Source: Gordionus sp. m RMFG-2023
Taxonomy: Eukaryota > Nematomorpha > Gordioida > Chordodea > Parachordodidae
Length of the DNA: 64,000 nucleotides
NCBI RefSeq assembly: GCF_954871325.1
Contig: NC_088775.1
Coordinates: 74,067,561-74,131,560, forward strand
Direction: 5' to 3'
Shown here: in pieces, positions 35,001-50,000 of the stretch
Position numbering within the stretch: position 1 is the first letter of the stretch
Layout: each line of letters opens with the position of its first letter
Notes under the pieces: generated by a model
The model's input: only the letters and a program-made list of their open reading frames with translations
Told to the model about the DNA's origin: nothing
Database searches by the model: none
Made by a program: the position numbers and the translations under genes

Positions 35001-38000
35001 CAATCTGGAAAACGTTTCAAATTAGAAAATCTACTAAATTTACCAATTTCACTCTTAATATACCTAACAATAAAAACATCTTATTATCCAAATATATTAA
35101 AAATCCAAACACCACACTTACCAATCTATTTCACTCTATTGTCCATAAGGACAAAATAGTTTAAATAAAATAAATAGCCTTAACATAAACTCAACTCTTC
35201 TATGACTACTGAAAATTCCTTAGCTCCCAACAACATCCACCTATGAAACTTTGTTATAAAACACCCCATTGACATAGAATTTGTTTATTCAAACTAAAAC
35301 AATCATATTGCTCCTGAAATTAACATTGATGAGACAATTAAAGCTGTAAATCTTTTAAAAAACACTCTTTTGAAGGCCTTGATAACATTCGAACTATCTT
35401 CATACAAGATAATTTGATACCCAATCTTCCATTTAAAGCTCTTTTATAGAACCCGCCAGGTAAATATAATTCTCAATGGGCCTCTTCCAGCATTCATCGT
35501 TCCCATCTTTTTTGGTGCCCATCTAATAGCTCTTAAAAATAAGGACAGATGTATTCCCAATCACAATAGGGTCTTTCTTCTGAAGAGCTTTTTATAAAAT
35601 CATTGCTTCATGAATAATGGAATTTATCTCCTAATTCCTGTCGCCACTTAAATTGGGGTTTGGCATTCATGGAGGTGCAGAAATTTCTGGTCATCTTGCT
35701 CGTATAATTAGTGCAAATAGCATTCCGGATGATATTGTTTTAAAACTTGATTTTAATAATGCCTCATACAATAAAACGTGAACCCTTCTTTCCTTTCATT
35801 TGCAACATATATTCTGAAAACTCATATTCTCCACAGCTATTCAAGCCCTACATTTCTAAAATACAATAATAGCATAATCAAATCTCAAGAGTGGATCCAT
35901 GGACACCCCTTAGGCTCTGCCATCTTTTGCATTAGGATCAACAAAATATTCTAGGAAATTCAATCCAAATCCATCCTTGCATTAAATTCTGAATATTTTT
36001 TGGATAAAAACATGGCTAAGCTGCATTATAGTTGACAAGAAATAAGTAGTTTAACAACACTAATTTCTTTAGTCACCATATACCTTGTCATTCATTAGCA
36101 GAGATGAGATGACACATCTCTGATCACCTATAGGGGGTAAGGTAATCGAAACTTTTTTAAACAAGTCCCTTAAAAATTTGTCTAAATAAAAAATATTATT
36201 TAATTATCTTCCTGATTATCAAACCTTTTTTTAACAAAAACTACTCTAATATACTCAAAATCCTCTATGCTCTGAGATCTTCACCGATCTTCAAATGCAG
36301 TTATTTGATAGTTTCTCATGAAATTCAAATCAAGGGTCTCCTCGAATATATATTAAACATATAATTTTCTGATTCATCCTGGCTTCAGGCCACTCTTCTG
36401 AGCTAGTCAGGTGGTATTGGTATACGATCCCCTCTACAACTTTCTCTTTCAGCCTTTATCTTATCTCATCTAGTGGCTGAAATAATGTATCCACTCCTAT
36501 AGATTCTGACCTATCATAGACCCTTACTAGGCAGCAATTGTGTGTCCATCCTCTGTCGTCCTGCCTCCAGCATTTAAAAAGACTGGATTGCTCCTTAATC
36601 ACCCATTCTGTTGAATACCTCATTTCGAACAAGCCTTTTGAGGAAAATCCCAATAACAATACTAGTTCCACAAAACTCAGACTGTGAATGGCTGGAAACC
36701 ATCCCTAGTTCCGATCTTGGCTTCCTCATGACTGGTGATCAGATATATACAGGGATTCGAACCAAACCCGAAAAATAAAACCCGGGTTTTGAGGAAAATA
36801 ATATGAACCCGAACCGAACATGAACCCCATTTATAAAATTTCCAAAACCTCGAACCAAACCCGGGAATTTTATTTGAAACCGGGTTCAATGTATTGTTTA
36901 AAATCATATATTAAGATATTTGTATAATGTAAATATAAATATTAATAATTTGATTGGGATTATATTTTTAAATTTCCAATTAAAAATTGTTAAAAAATTT
37001 TAAACAACAATTCATTTACGCCATTTTAATTTTTTAATATTTACTCTCAAAGATTCCTATTGGAGTGTTAATAATATTTAAACAATTAAATTCATTTGCA
37101 CCATTTATTTTTAATTTTTAACTTATTCTCAAAGATTATTAATTAGAGGTAAATGAAGTGAACTAGTCAAAGTAAAAATTATTATATTGGATATTGTTAA
37201 TTTAAAGAAATACGTCTAAATAAAATCTTTATACATGACTATACTTTGTATTTTTAACTATATTTTGCCTATAAATAAAATAAATTTATTTTTATACCAA
37301 ATTTATGCCTAGTTTTTTAAATATGTTTAAATATAGACTTTTTTTTATCAATTCAAAAATTTTAAACCAGAGCTGAACCCGGAACCAAACCCTGGTTCAA
37401 AAATATTTCCCTGAACTGAACTCGAACCGAACCCACTTATCTTTTTTTTATCTTAAACCGAAACCTAACTGAACCCAGTAAACATTTTGACGGGTTCACA
37501 TCCCTGGATACATATATCCATAGCCCTTTTCTTTGGCTGTGTAGTACCCTCCATTTGCATCGATTGTGGCTAGCCCATTGAATCGAAAACATAACATCTC
37601 TTGCACTGCAAATTCTCCTGTGGGCCACAACCCAACCATGAATCCATTAACAACATTTTCCAAGCTGTCCTCAAAAAAGTTAATATCCTTTCCACCCGAA
37701 CCAGTGGGCCTTTTAAATGAAAACGCCATTCGCCCTGATAGTATATCCCTCATCCCCTTAACTAAAGGGCTCTGCTGACTTAGTACTAAAGTATCGATTT
37801 TACATCAAAGTCCAACTTCTCATTTTCTGCCATAGAAAAGGTAGAAATCCTTAAAAAACAAATTAGCTAGCCTCATCAACTGTGTTCATACCAATTGTTA
37901 CCAATACCTTGGGCATATTCAGAAGTGAGGCCCTCAATTTCATTAAAACCATAGGAAAGAGACAGATCTCTGGGGACCCAAATGAAGGATTTTACCTAGG

Positions 38001-41000
38001 TCCAATCTTTTAAGCATTTACTCTTCTCTAGGGTGATATGTACTTTTTTTAAAGTTTCTTTTAATGTTTTTCTTTATAAAATATATATATTTTTTAATAT
38101 ATTCTTTTTTTTTAAAAATTAAATTTAATATTGTTTGTATTGTAATTAAACTGTTTTATAAATAAAATTATTCATCAAAAAAAAATAATATATTAAATTT
38201 TTATCATCTTAAAGATAATGCATATATATATATTAATAACTGGTTACTCAACTTACATATAAGTTATTGAAAAATGTATAATACTTTATAGATGATTTGA
38301 TTATATATAATAATAAAAAGATATAGATACCCCTATTTTTGACAATTAAAAAAGACATTGAACGATTATAAAATATTTATACTATTAAATGAATCTATTG
38401 ATAGAAATCATTGACGCAACTCAATACTTCTATTATAGCCGATCCTATTTTGCCATCTAATCAAATGGAGGACTCATTTGTAACAAGAGCTAGCAAGGAT
38501 ATATTTGAAATGGAGGGAGATAAATACATTATAAACGTCGTGGTTGCCGATTGTTCTGGTAAAATTATATATTATATTTATTATAATGTAAATACCTTTG
38601 TGGGTTATATCATATTTATCTACTTCATATTTAATAAGATAATAAATATGGTAATTCGCAAATGGTGTGTATTTATTATTTGAAGAAAATATTTTCTTTT
38701 TGACTCAGAAATTTAATCAAGTCCGGGTGACTTAGGGTTGTAATTTTAATTCAAAAACTATGTGATTAGTATTAATCTTTTAAGTATGGAGAAGTTATTA
38801 TATACAGATAGCAACCCTTCAGCTGTGGTAGATAAGGGGGATAGGTAAAAATTTGTGTTTTCATTTCACAATACCTTTATGATATCTAGGAATGCTTTCA
38901 TTTCTAAAATCGATAAAACTTCCTCCTTCTTTTTCTATTTCTATATCTATAAAATTCTCTCAAAATTTTATTCTTCTATTAAAGAAATAAGTTGAAAAAA
39001 ATCCACATTTAATTTTTTTAATAAAGTTTTTACTTAAAAAAAGTGGAAAACGGGAAGCATTCCAAATATGCTATATTATATAGGATTAATCTTTCTTCTA
39101 TTTCCAAGTGTGAAAACGCATTTAGTATTAGTATTATTTTCCCATACAATCGTTCCATCTTAGAGCTTGAGGGTAAAAAATTATCGATTGTAATCACTTT
39201 CAATTTTACTATAATCAATTCATTTTATTTTGGTATCATATTTTTCAAAGATATTACATAATCTTTAGAATTAAGGCTCATAAGTTTAGTAAACTTTATG
39301 TTTAAGGCTGTGTCTCATATGAGATTCAAATTCATTCAAAATTTTTGGAAAGCTCGATTCAAAATAAAATGAGATTTTAACTATATACCAAATGAACAAA
39401 TATTATTAATAAGGATTGTAAAATAAAGATTAAAAATATTTTGACTTAGAAAAAGAATGAATTTAGATATTATTGATTTTTGAATCACTATTTAAAATCC
39501 ATATATCTAAGACTCAGCCTATAACGGGTTTCTCTTTATTGACTATAAAAACTGATTGACTAATAAGTACTAATCAGCAGGGCATTACTATTGATACACT
39601 CAGATATTCAATGCTCTATAATTTTGATTTCGGCATTGTCCCAGTTTTCTATTATAAAGTGAAATATTGCGTTTTTCTTTAAATATCTACCAAAAGTACT
39701 AAAATTCACTAAATACACAACTAATTATCGATATTTTTCAGAACTTATGCTTCCAGAAGTTTGGCGACTTCACGTTTAAAGCGGACTCATATTTTTCATT
39801 TTGTTTATAACTCGGTTTCTTCTATGTGGTTTGCAAAACTGATTGAAATAAATAATAATCAAGCCCTAAATATTAGCCACAAACCAGATATTTATTTCTT
39901 CTATATTTTCCATTCTTATTATCTATTGTGCCAATAACATTCTTTCTTTTTACTATCTACCAAACCGATTAAAACAATTTTTTCAGAATAAATAATTTCA
40001 TTTGGTTTTTAGCTGGTTGGCTAAAATTTTGTTCCTAAAATTATTTCCTTTTTATTGACTACTTGCTAAAAGGACTTAAGCACTAATAAAGCATGAAATC
40101 CTGGTATAGAATTTAGAATTAATGCTTCCAGTTGTTCAACCATCTTTAACGATGATATAATGATATTATATATTTTTAAAAGCTAAAAGAAACCACGCAA
40201 AAATAATTAATATTTAATCATAATTATATAGGCTGCACCTGGGCGCAGACCAGTCAAATGGGAGTTGGGGGGGAGGTGAATCCCCTAAATTTTATTCCAC
40301 ATTCCACTTCCCCTTCCTCTGATAAATCTTAGCTACACCACTGTGTTAATAAAATGTCAAATAAGATCCACTATAATTATTTATTTCTATTAAAATATAT
40401 GAAATTATTTGTATGTTGACGAAAAATTGATTTATGATGGTTATTTAAAATCATATAAGACACTAACCCATCAAAATATTTAATATAAAATCGAATATTA
40501 GAATCAACAATAACCGTCGAATCTAGATCTTCAACAACTGCTGAACCTAGACCTTCAACAACTGTCGAATCTAGACCATCAACAACTGTTGAGCCTAGTT
40601 CTAATAATTTTACCGACGATCATACCGCCACTACCACTGGGGCAACATCTACTTACTCAGCCGGTGGATAAAATTTTTTATTATATTCGATATTTCTTTT
40701 GCTATCCTCCAATTTAATCTATTTTTCTTTCTTCTTTCATTACACATATCCTTATTTGCTTTATTTAAAAATATATAATTTATATTAATTTTTCAATGAT
40801 TGCAAAAAATATTGTGTTTTTTATGAAGTTTACAAAAATTAAAACATATTTGCAATCATATTTTATTTTAAAGAATCACAGAAACCTGAAAAGTCAACTA
40901 CTTCCAAAATCACGGATGACACATACACTAGTACAAAAAATTATATTCCAACGATACCAACGGGTATGATCATTTCTTTATCACCTAAATTAATTTTTCA

Positions 41001-44000
41001 ATTTTTTTTATCATTTGATCTGTTAATTTTAGAAATTTTCATTATATTACATTCCACCCAAATTTATCCGATTGATAAATATTAAATCCCAAACATTTTT
41101 TTGGAGAGATAACCTTAAAATAATTGTTCATTTCTTAAATTTAATCATCGAAACCAATCACTGATAATATTGGCATATAAATTCTACAAAAAAATACATA
41201 ATACTATATAATATATTTTAAAAAAAAATACTTTTAATTTAATTTGCCTATTGATATAAATAAATTTAATTAAAATTTTACTGAAACTCAAAAAAAAACG
41301 TTGTGTTGTAATAGCTAATAATTGATTTAAAATATTTGTTTTAAAATGTACGGGGCCCGGGTTTTTTCCTTAAAAAAAATTTTAGACCCGTCCTTGCCCG
41401 GGTGTTTTTTTCTAAAAAAAATTTAGGCCCTACGTGGCCTGGTATATTTAAAAAAATAAAATCCAGGCCGGGCCAAGCCGCAGGTCTCTGCAAAAACTCA
41501 TCATTCTTTTTTTTAAAATGAAATTTCATATTTATTAAAGAATTTATTAAACTTAATAATCTCAATTTTTTTAGAATTTGATTGATCATTATTTAGAAAA
41601 TGATTAAAAAAAAATAACTCAAGCCCCCCCAATAATTATTTTCTTAAAAAGGGCTAGATGGGTTCCCATTAAATTTTTCTATCATAAATTATTTATTTTA
41701 ATATTAAACGTTTTTTATTAACAACTCTAAAAATAACTTTGTAAATTAAAAATGTTATCTAAAGAATATACTGAAAAAATAATGCCATGAGGAAAAAAAA
41801 TTGGAATATACCAAGTTTGATTCCTGAATTCCTTAGGTAGAAGTGTAAAATTCGGGCAATTCAATGAGCTTTAAAACGACTTTAAAATATAGGATTTATG
41901 TTAAGTCATCTGATCCAAATCAAGCGTGGAATGAATTGAAGACACTTTTAATTTATAAAAATATGTTACACGACCTCCCCCCCCCTTTATTTATTAATTC
42001 AGTTAACGATATTTGTAAACCAGATTTGCGAAATCAGAAATACTACTTTTTATATGTTGGAAATATCTTTTTAACGGAGCTTTAATTTTTTTAAAGAATT
42101 AATTGGGTTATTCATTACTTTGAAAAAGAATATACATTTTGCTAATCAAATTTTCGAAAATATAAACTATCCTTAATCATACACGTATGTTGTATTTTAA
42201 CATGATTAAAATATGCTTATTTAATAGTGTCTTTAAACAATAATTTTGTTTCAAATGTAAATGAAATAAATTCTGATTTTTAAAAGTAAGAATGAATTGA
42301 GAGAATCTATTTCGTTAGTAACCCAACGAGGTAACTGTTTACTTAGAGGGGCCAATATTTTTTTAAAATAAAACAAATTGTTGGGCACTCATAGAAATTT
42401 TTTGCTACTTGTCAACGATGATTTTTATTTTGAATTTTAACATAAATGAATTAAAAGCTAAATTCTGTGTTATTTTTTTCTATGAGCCCTTAATACTAAA
42501 TTTTGTTTACATCGATTCTCTTGCTCGATAGAACTCTATTTAGTGTAGAGAATAAGGCCTCATAAAAGGCCGTTGATACATGATGATGGCTGCTGAGTAG
42601 TATTTATAGAATTTTTTAAATGCAAGATGATACTTTTTTATGCACAATATTTACGATATTTAATGTTTCTTTAACTTCTGCAGGTATTAATCCTTTTGTT
42701 ATTTTTATTTCATGATAACATCTCCATATTTAAGTTTGATATTGACATCTGATATAAAATAATCAGGATCAAGGGATTACAATGTATTAAAAAATGATAA
42801 TAGATATAATCATCTTGTGTAAATCTATCTAAAAATGATCTACAAATTAATCAAAAATTATATAATATTTTTTAATGAACTCCAATTGAAGTCCTTTTCA
42901 AAATCTAATTGCAATTTGGTATCGACTAAAAATACTTAAAGATTTGTAGTTTGACGTACCCTTGATGATTTTAAGGGATGAGATTAAATTTTATTATAAG
43001 CTTCTCAGCCTTAATTCTTATCAAATCAAAATAATTATCACTTCTTTTATTCTTTAATATATTAATTGTGGAATTAATACAATTTTTAGTATCCACTATA
43101 TTAGTACCTACTGACTGTAGAGTACCAGATACTTATTTCTCATAAACTAAAATGGCCAATATAATGTAATTTATATTAACGCATTGAGATAAAAGACCAG
43201 AGGCTTCAACTCAATCATGAATGAAAACCTCTAAGAGCTTTATTATAAAAGTAAAATAATACATCACCAATATCCTCAAAATTCTTATAAATGATATGAT
43301 GTTTCAAAATGACTAGTCCACCTCTGGTTTAAATGTCTCTTAATAGTATGGCCTGTATATATATAGGAGCGTGAAAACGCCCGAAAAAATTCTACAATAA
43401 ATTAAAGAAATGATAATAATATTATTATAACAATTTTAAAACACAAGATGCAAATTGTGGTTTTAGCAATGTATGTAAGGCACTTTGTTATTATTTTTTT
43501 TTGAAGCAGGGTTTGTGCCTGGTCATTTTGGCCAAAACGTTTGCCCAACTTATGTCTGGCTTATTTTATTCAGTGAATTAATATTTAATTCATTAAGTTG
43601 CTTTAAAATATAATTATAATGTTTTTAGCATAAGGACATTGTAAATTAATGATTTTTTAAAATTTCCTTGGATATCTCCACAATATATAACCAATAATTA
43701 TGCTAAGGTTTTCACAAATTGTTTATTAATTTGTATAAATTAAATAAATAATATTTTTTTAAAAATTTTATTGTATTTTCATTTAGATTTAATCATTAAG
43801 GGTGAATTAAAATTTAGTAACTAAATAATTTTTTTAAAACTTGGGGCCCAAATTTTTTTTTCGAGAGGCCAGGTTTAGGGGCCAACATTTTTTTTGAATG
43901 GCCCTCGAGCTGATTATATGATAATTTCAGTAAGTTGTATATAATATTTCGGTGTATTATAAATGATAATTGATGATAAAGCTATTTTTTTAGAGATTTC

Positions 44001-47000
44001 ACCATTACTCTGAACTTAAAAAAGATCGAAATTTATTTTTCAAAAATTGAAATATACAAGCCATTATCTATAAAAATATATAGCTTTGGATTGATACAAT
44101 GTTTGTCTCTAAGATAATTATTCATTACGATATGGAAATCAAAAGCTTTAAGATAAATAACCTTTGTCTCTCTAATCCATGACCACCCCTCCACACACCA
44201 TTTTTTAATGTCCTTTTTAAATGATAAAATATCATTTAACTGAATGATAAAAAATTATAACTTAATATTACAGGTAATGATATGTGTGATCGGTTGATTA
44301 ATAACGGTAACTATTCAATCAAGGATATTGTTAATTCGAGTTCGTCTACTTGCAAGTAATTAATTTTTAAATATTTTATATGTTTTCCCCCATTTTTTAT
44401 TTTTTAAAAAAATCAAATATAATTATACAACTCCTTTGATTTAATTAGCTTTTTTAAAAAATCCTTTCTTTTCAAAACCCATTTATTTCCTCGAACATTA
44501 ACAAATTATATACAACAGGGGAGAACTATACATCGAAAGAATAGACAGTAAAATAATTTGGATAATTGATAAAAACAATCTCTTCATATCGGATGATGAC
44601 GAGAGTGGGGAAAATAGCGACGATATAGTTACCACGCTCTTTTACCTTAAAACGAAATTCAATATCACACTCACAGCTCATAGCAATGTAAATACATTGT
44701 TAATATTTTTAAGCAATCGATTTTTAAATTAATTACTATAAAAATTTCTAGAGGAATAATTTGAATTACTAAGGTTTATGATTATTTATTAACCTTTAAA
44801 AACAGTGATGTAGTAAACCTTATATGAAAATAACTCATTGCCTTTTTCGTTTCAATAAAAAAAGGGCTTTTCTGTTACTCAAACTCACTTACCTATGGTT
44901 TAATATTTATTTAATAACCTTTATTTTGAATAAAATTTAAAGAAAGGCTGTAAATGTTAAAAAATTAAATTTTAATAAAAATCTTGATGGATATTAGATG
45001 TGAAAACTTGATTGAAAAGTTAAATGATTTATTTAAAAATATATAATAAAAATAAAGTTTAAAATCACACATTATATATTTTTGAAAGTAAAAAGTAATT
45101 TAAAACGTATTAGAAATTCGTTTTTTCTAGACGAAATATTCCGGCAGCATAGAATTTCGAAGAAGGAAGGCGCGGGGACATCATCCCTTCAGAAATTTGC
45201 CTCTTCTCGTAAATATCATTATAAGTTAGTAAAAATCCCCTCCTGTCCCCTCAATATATTATAAACAGCAATTTGTAAGAAAATAAATTAAATAATTTTT
45301 TTTAAATAATGATTTCAAAATTTTCCCAAAAACCATTTTTATAATAAAAAAGTTAAAATCCAAAATTATTTTTTATAAAAATTATAGCCAAAGGCCTTCA
45401 ATAGGTGGCTAGTAAAATAGTTATGGCGTAATTCTAAATCAATATTTAAGTATTTAATTATATTTTGATTTATGACCACACCTATTTAATAAATCCCGAT
45501 ATAGAGATTTTAAAGGTTCATGTTATAAAAAACGGTCGTAGTATAAACCAATTTTTTAATTTAAGCGTGTATAATGGAGAAGATGGTATTGGTTTAACAA
45601 TTCCCTTTTTTTGCAGGACATAGGGGTAAAGATTTTGCTAAGAGTAGGGGGTACTATTAGGTAAATTTTTTTCTTTTAGATTTTATTGGAGGTCAATATA
45701 CTACTATTATAATTGTTTTTATCAAAAGTTATACCTAGGTTCCAATTAAAAGGGAATTATTCTGTGATTAAAGTTAACCTGTGAAATTATCACTTTGGAT
45801 ATAGTTTTTATTATAAATTATATTTTAATGTATTGCAGCTTATTTTGAAACCAACTAACCATGGCTCAAATGAAAATTCTTTCTGTAAAATTGTAATGAA
45901 CGAAGAAGTGTATAAGGAATGTATGCATCCAAAGGATCTTCTAAACATTGTAAAATATTATATAAATATATAATATAAATATCTATACCCATATTAGTTG
46001 GCCACACCCTAATTTTTCTTTCTATCAAATTATTTTAAAAAATTTATATACTATAAGGAATTGATTAAATTTAAAATTTATTACAAAATAATCTTAAAAT
46101 TTAAATAAATATGAATGCCGAAGCTTCATAAAACCTGTTTCACATTTGTGTCGCTATGCCTATTTGGAAATTAAATATAACATAGAGAATCTTCTTTTTA
46201 TTAAAAATTATTTTGGTAATTTCATTTTCATACAAATAATTTTTAACTAATTATGTCAAGATGAGGCATTATCGAAAATAGATTTTGGTATAATTAATAT
46301 AATCTAGAAGTCCTATTAAAATAAAATAGTGATATTATAGACAGTTTTGAGCAGTTTTATTAAATAATTGATTTAACCAATTAATTAAAGCTCATAGATA
46401 TAGGATTAGAAAATATTTGTTTGTCAACACTAAGTAGTTCTAATTATGAAAGATACTTTTTTTAAATTTTAACGGCAACGTTAAAGATATAAAGTGTATG
46501 AGACAGGGTTGCCATGTCTCTCCCCATCAGTGGGAGACTCCCGCAATTTTTTAGTTTACACGCAGACATCTCACTCCCGCAAAACTAAATTTACCACAAT
46601 TTTATAAGTTCTTCTTAGCATTTAAACTTTTTTTATATATAAATAATAATTTCGAGAGGCAATGATTGATTATTTTTATATTTTTTAAATAAATTTTAAA
46701 TATTTATTCAAAAAACATGTCTAGTTTGTAAATTTCAATCAATCCTGTTTTATTTTTATCCAATAATAAATCAACATAATTTTATTAATATAAGTCAGTA
46801 CAGGGGAGTATACCAACAGATTGCAATACAAAAATATTCTCCAAAAATAATAAATAATACAGATGCAACTACAGTTGCGGAAATCGTGTACACCTATCAT
46901 GTAGTTCAACATACAATGTGGGTCGAATCTTTTCCCCATAATATTTAACGACTCCAATATAAGTGCAAACTTTACTTGTGGTAGAACAAAAATGCAAGGC

Positions 47001-50000
47001 TATCACAAATATTAAGGACCTGCAAGAGATAATTCTAGACGATTTGAAAAATGGGCACCCATATCCAATTCTAACAGATTCATCTAATAAGGGAATATTG
47101 GGAACATGTCACAACCAACATTTTGCTAACTCAATTCTTTAAATACACTCTGGATTTTGCCAAATTCACTGAGGGATTATCAGATCAGAAAGTCGACATG
47201 CAATTCATTGATAATCCAATCTGCTATATATACAATTATATGGTTAGCTATGTCTTTGGATTTTTTACTATTTGAGGGAAAAAAATTTAATAGTTTTATT
47301 GAAACGACTTTAATTTTGTTGAAATAGCGGAGGATCAAGGGAAATGTTTTATTATTTACCGTATTAGATGCATCTTAGAATTGCATATGGGTGCCCATCT
47401 TTCAAATCGTCAAAAATTGACCTCGGATTCTGATTCTAAAACATGATAATAGCCTTTCTCATTTTTACAAGTCTTTTATCTCGGAGGCTTTAAATATTAT
47501 GGGAAAAAGATTCTACCCATATTGTGATGCTAAGTAGCTCTATGAATGTTATACTACATTATAAGTTTATACCATTGCCGCAACTGTAGATGCATCTGTA
47601 TTATTTCTTATTTTTGGAGATTTGCAATAGATGTAGATATACTCCCCTGCACTGATTATAATAATAATTATAATAAATAAAGTAATTATCACTGAAATAA
47701 CAATGTTACATTATTATAAAAAGATCGCTTGTTTTTTTTTATAAATTTAATATATTTTAATAAATCAAGATGTTTATTTTAATAATAAAAATAGTATTTA
47801 AAAAATTTTGTCTCGTACTATAATTACCTATTATATTTTGAAAATAGTTACCTGTTTTATTTTGAAAAATAGTTACCGATTTTGTTTTATAAACTAATTA
47901 AGCCCGGAAAATTTTTTTTTTAGCAATTTTTATATTTCTACTACAATTTTTATACTTCTCCCGCAGTTTTCATATTTCTCCCGTAATTTGAAAATTTTGA
48001 CCTGGCAACCCTGGCACGAGACCTTTAAACTGAAGACAACACATATAAGTATGATATAAATATGAAGGGGTTTAAAAGATCGGTTTTACGAAATATAATA
48101 TAAATGGTAAAAAATATACAGCGCTTCAAATGGTCAATGTTGTTTAATAAAATTGTTTTCCTATATTAACTCTGTATTCAAACAAGATATCGCACCCTAT
48201 CATATAGTGATTTTCTTTTTGAAATATCTACTATATAATGAGAGAAAAAGTAGACAATCTATGTCTTATACCGTTACTCAATGAAGTTTGATGAAAAATG
48301 AGTTAATTATAAACCTGGTAATCAGCACAAATGTGCCGAAGCTCTGTCCCGTTTGTGGGTAGAATTTAATTGAAGAAGTTAATGACTTAACAAAATATAT
48401 TAAGAATGAAATGGATTGGCGAACAATAAAATAAACCAATCACTCGATTGACGAATAATTATGATATGTTTCATAAATAATTATACGTGATACATGATTT
48501 ATAGCGCTTATGCCCTATCGTAGAAGGTTCAACACAGCTACGTTAGGTATTCCTTATTTTCTTCTAACTGGATTAAATTAAAATGAAAAATTAAGAATGA
48601 GGAGTCCTCTACACGTTTGTGGGCAACCGCCACACTTGTACGCACAAATGTCCGAGAACTGTTATTTAAGCATCCATAGGTTAAGAAAAGAAGAGTTTGG
48701 CAAAACAAAAGCTAATACCCGAGAACTTCAGTATAATTTAATTAATTTAAGGTTGGGAGGTGAATGATTTTAAGTTTAAATTCCTTAATGTAAGTCTTAA
48801 ATGATTACTATCGATATTGAGAGATTTAATGTTCATGTTAATTGAATTTCAATTTATCCTAAAAGAACAAAATATATATTATTTAACTTCTGGTGAAATA
48901 AGATGTTCAATTTTAATATTCTAGTTCTATTAATATGGTCTTTAATCTTAATATTCTATTATTTGCATTTGTAGCATCCATTTGCACCGGAAAAACCGAA
49001 CCTCTAAATAATTATTGATATATTTTATTATATACAGCTGATATGATTAATATTGTACAAAATTTTTATATTATAATTCAAAAAATTAAAATATAATGTT
49101 TATTTAAAAAAACAAATATAATTTTTTAAATTAATAATTAAAAAAATTAGGAGTGGCCAAAATAATATTTAGGGTAATATATCTCACTATAAATTGCTAA
49201 TTTACTAAAATATGTATACCCGATAAGACACAATTAAAACAATTAGCCGACTCAATTGAATATATAGAGAATGTGAATGGTAAGGATGTCATAAAATATT
49301 GGCAAAACTCTTTTATATCACATGTTAACAAGGATAACTTAGAAATAAGTGGAAATATGCATAAAGTCGATATCATTCTGAAAAATTGCGGTTAGTAAAA
49401 TTAACTCTGATCATATAATTTAAATTTCACAAAAATAATAGTTAGAATATGTTCGTTCTACCTAAATTTATATGATCTATAATTTATAGTTTTTACTTAT
49501 AAATATAATATAATTAAACATACACTCCAAAAATAATTATAGGTTACAGTATGACCACAATCTCACCCCCCGTAACGACATTATGTCCACCAAGTTTAAT
49601 CATTATATTAAAACTAATTAATATTATAAATTCTAATCTTGTACAGCTATAGATCCATGTGAATTAGTAACTAAGGACGGTAATTACAGTTTAAGACACT
49701 TAGTTGGATGTGATTCACCAGCTTGCCAGTACATCTTTTTATTATCTAATTTTTATAATTCGAATATTCAGAGACGAAATTGATCTTCAACGGAAAAATC
49801 AACAAATAATTTGGCCTATAATAGGAAATGATTTTTTTAATATTTTTGGCCACTCAGGCGAGGATATAGAGGAGATGTATAGCATATTTACAACAATATT
49901 GTTCTTAAGGAGTAAATATGATTTAAAATTAAGAGCTAAAAGCGATGTAAATTTATAAATATTGTGATAAAATTAAAAAAATATTTGCAGCTAATATTGG

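Noticed and set aside
23025-37506. A single 14-kb element from the hAT end at 23025 to the end at 37506
   Set aside because: Each end has its own partner or context. The 36750-37506 pair has its own target duplication, and host exons of the large gene lie in between.
36456-37778. Minus-strand frames of 71, 76, 63 and 85 residues that look protein-like
   Set aside because: The plus strand here is a recognisable LINE-like C-terminal arm split by a hAT MITE. The minus frames are its shadows and the shadow of the MITE ends.
45082-45264. 60-residue plus frame in an M1 intron
   Set aside because: No family feature and no matching exon phase. It probably occurs by chance.
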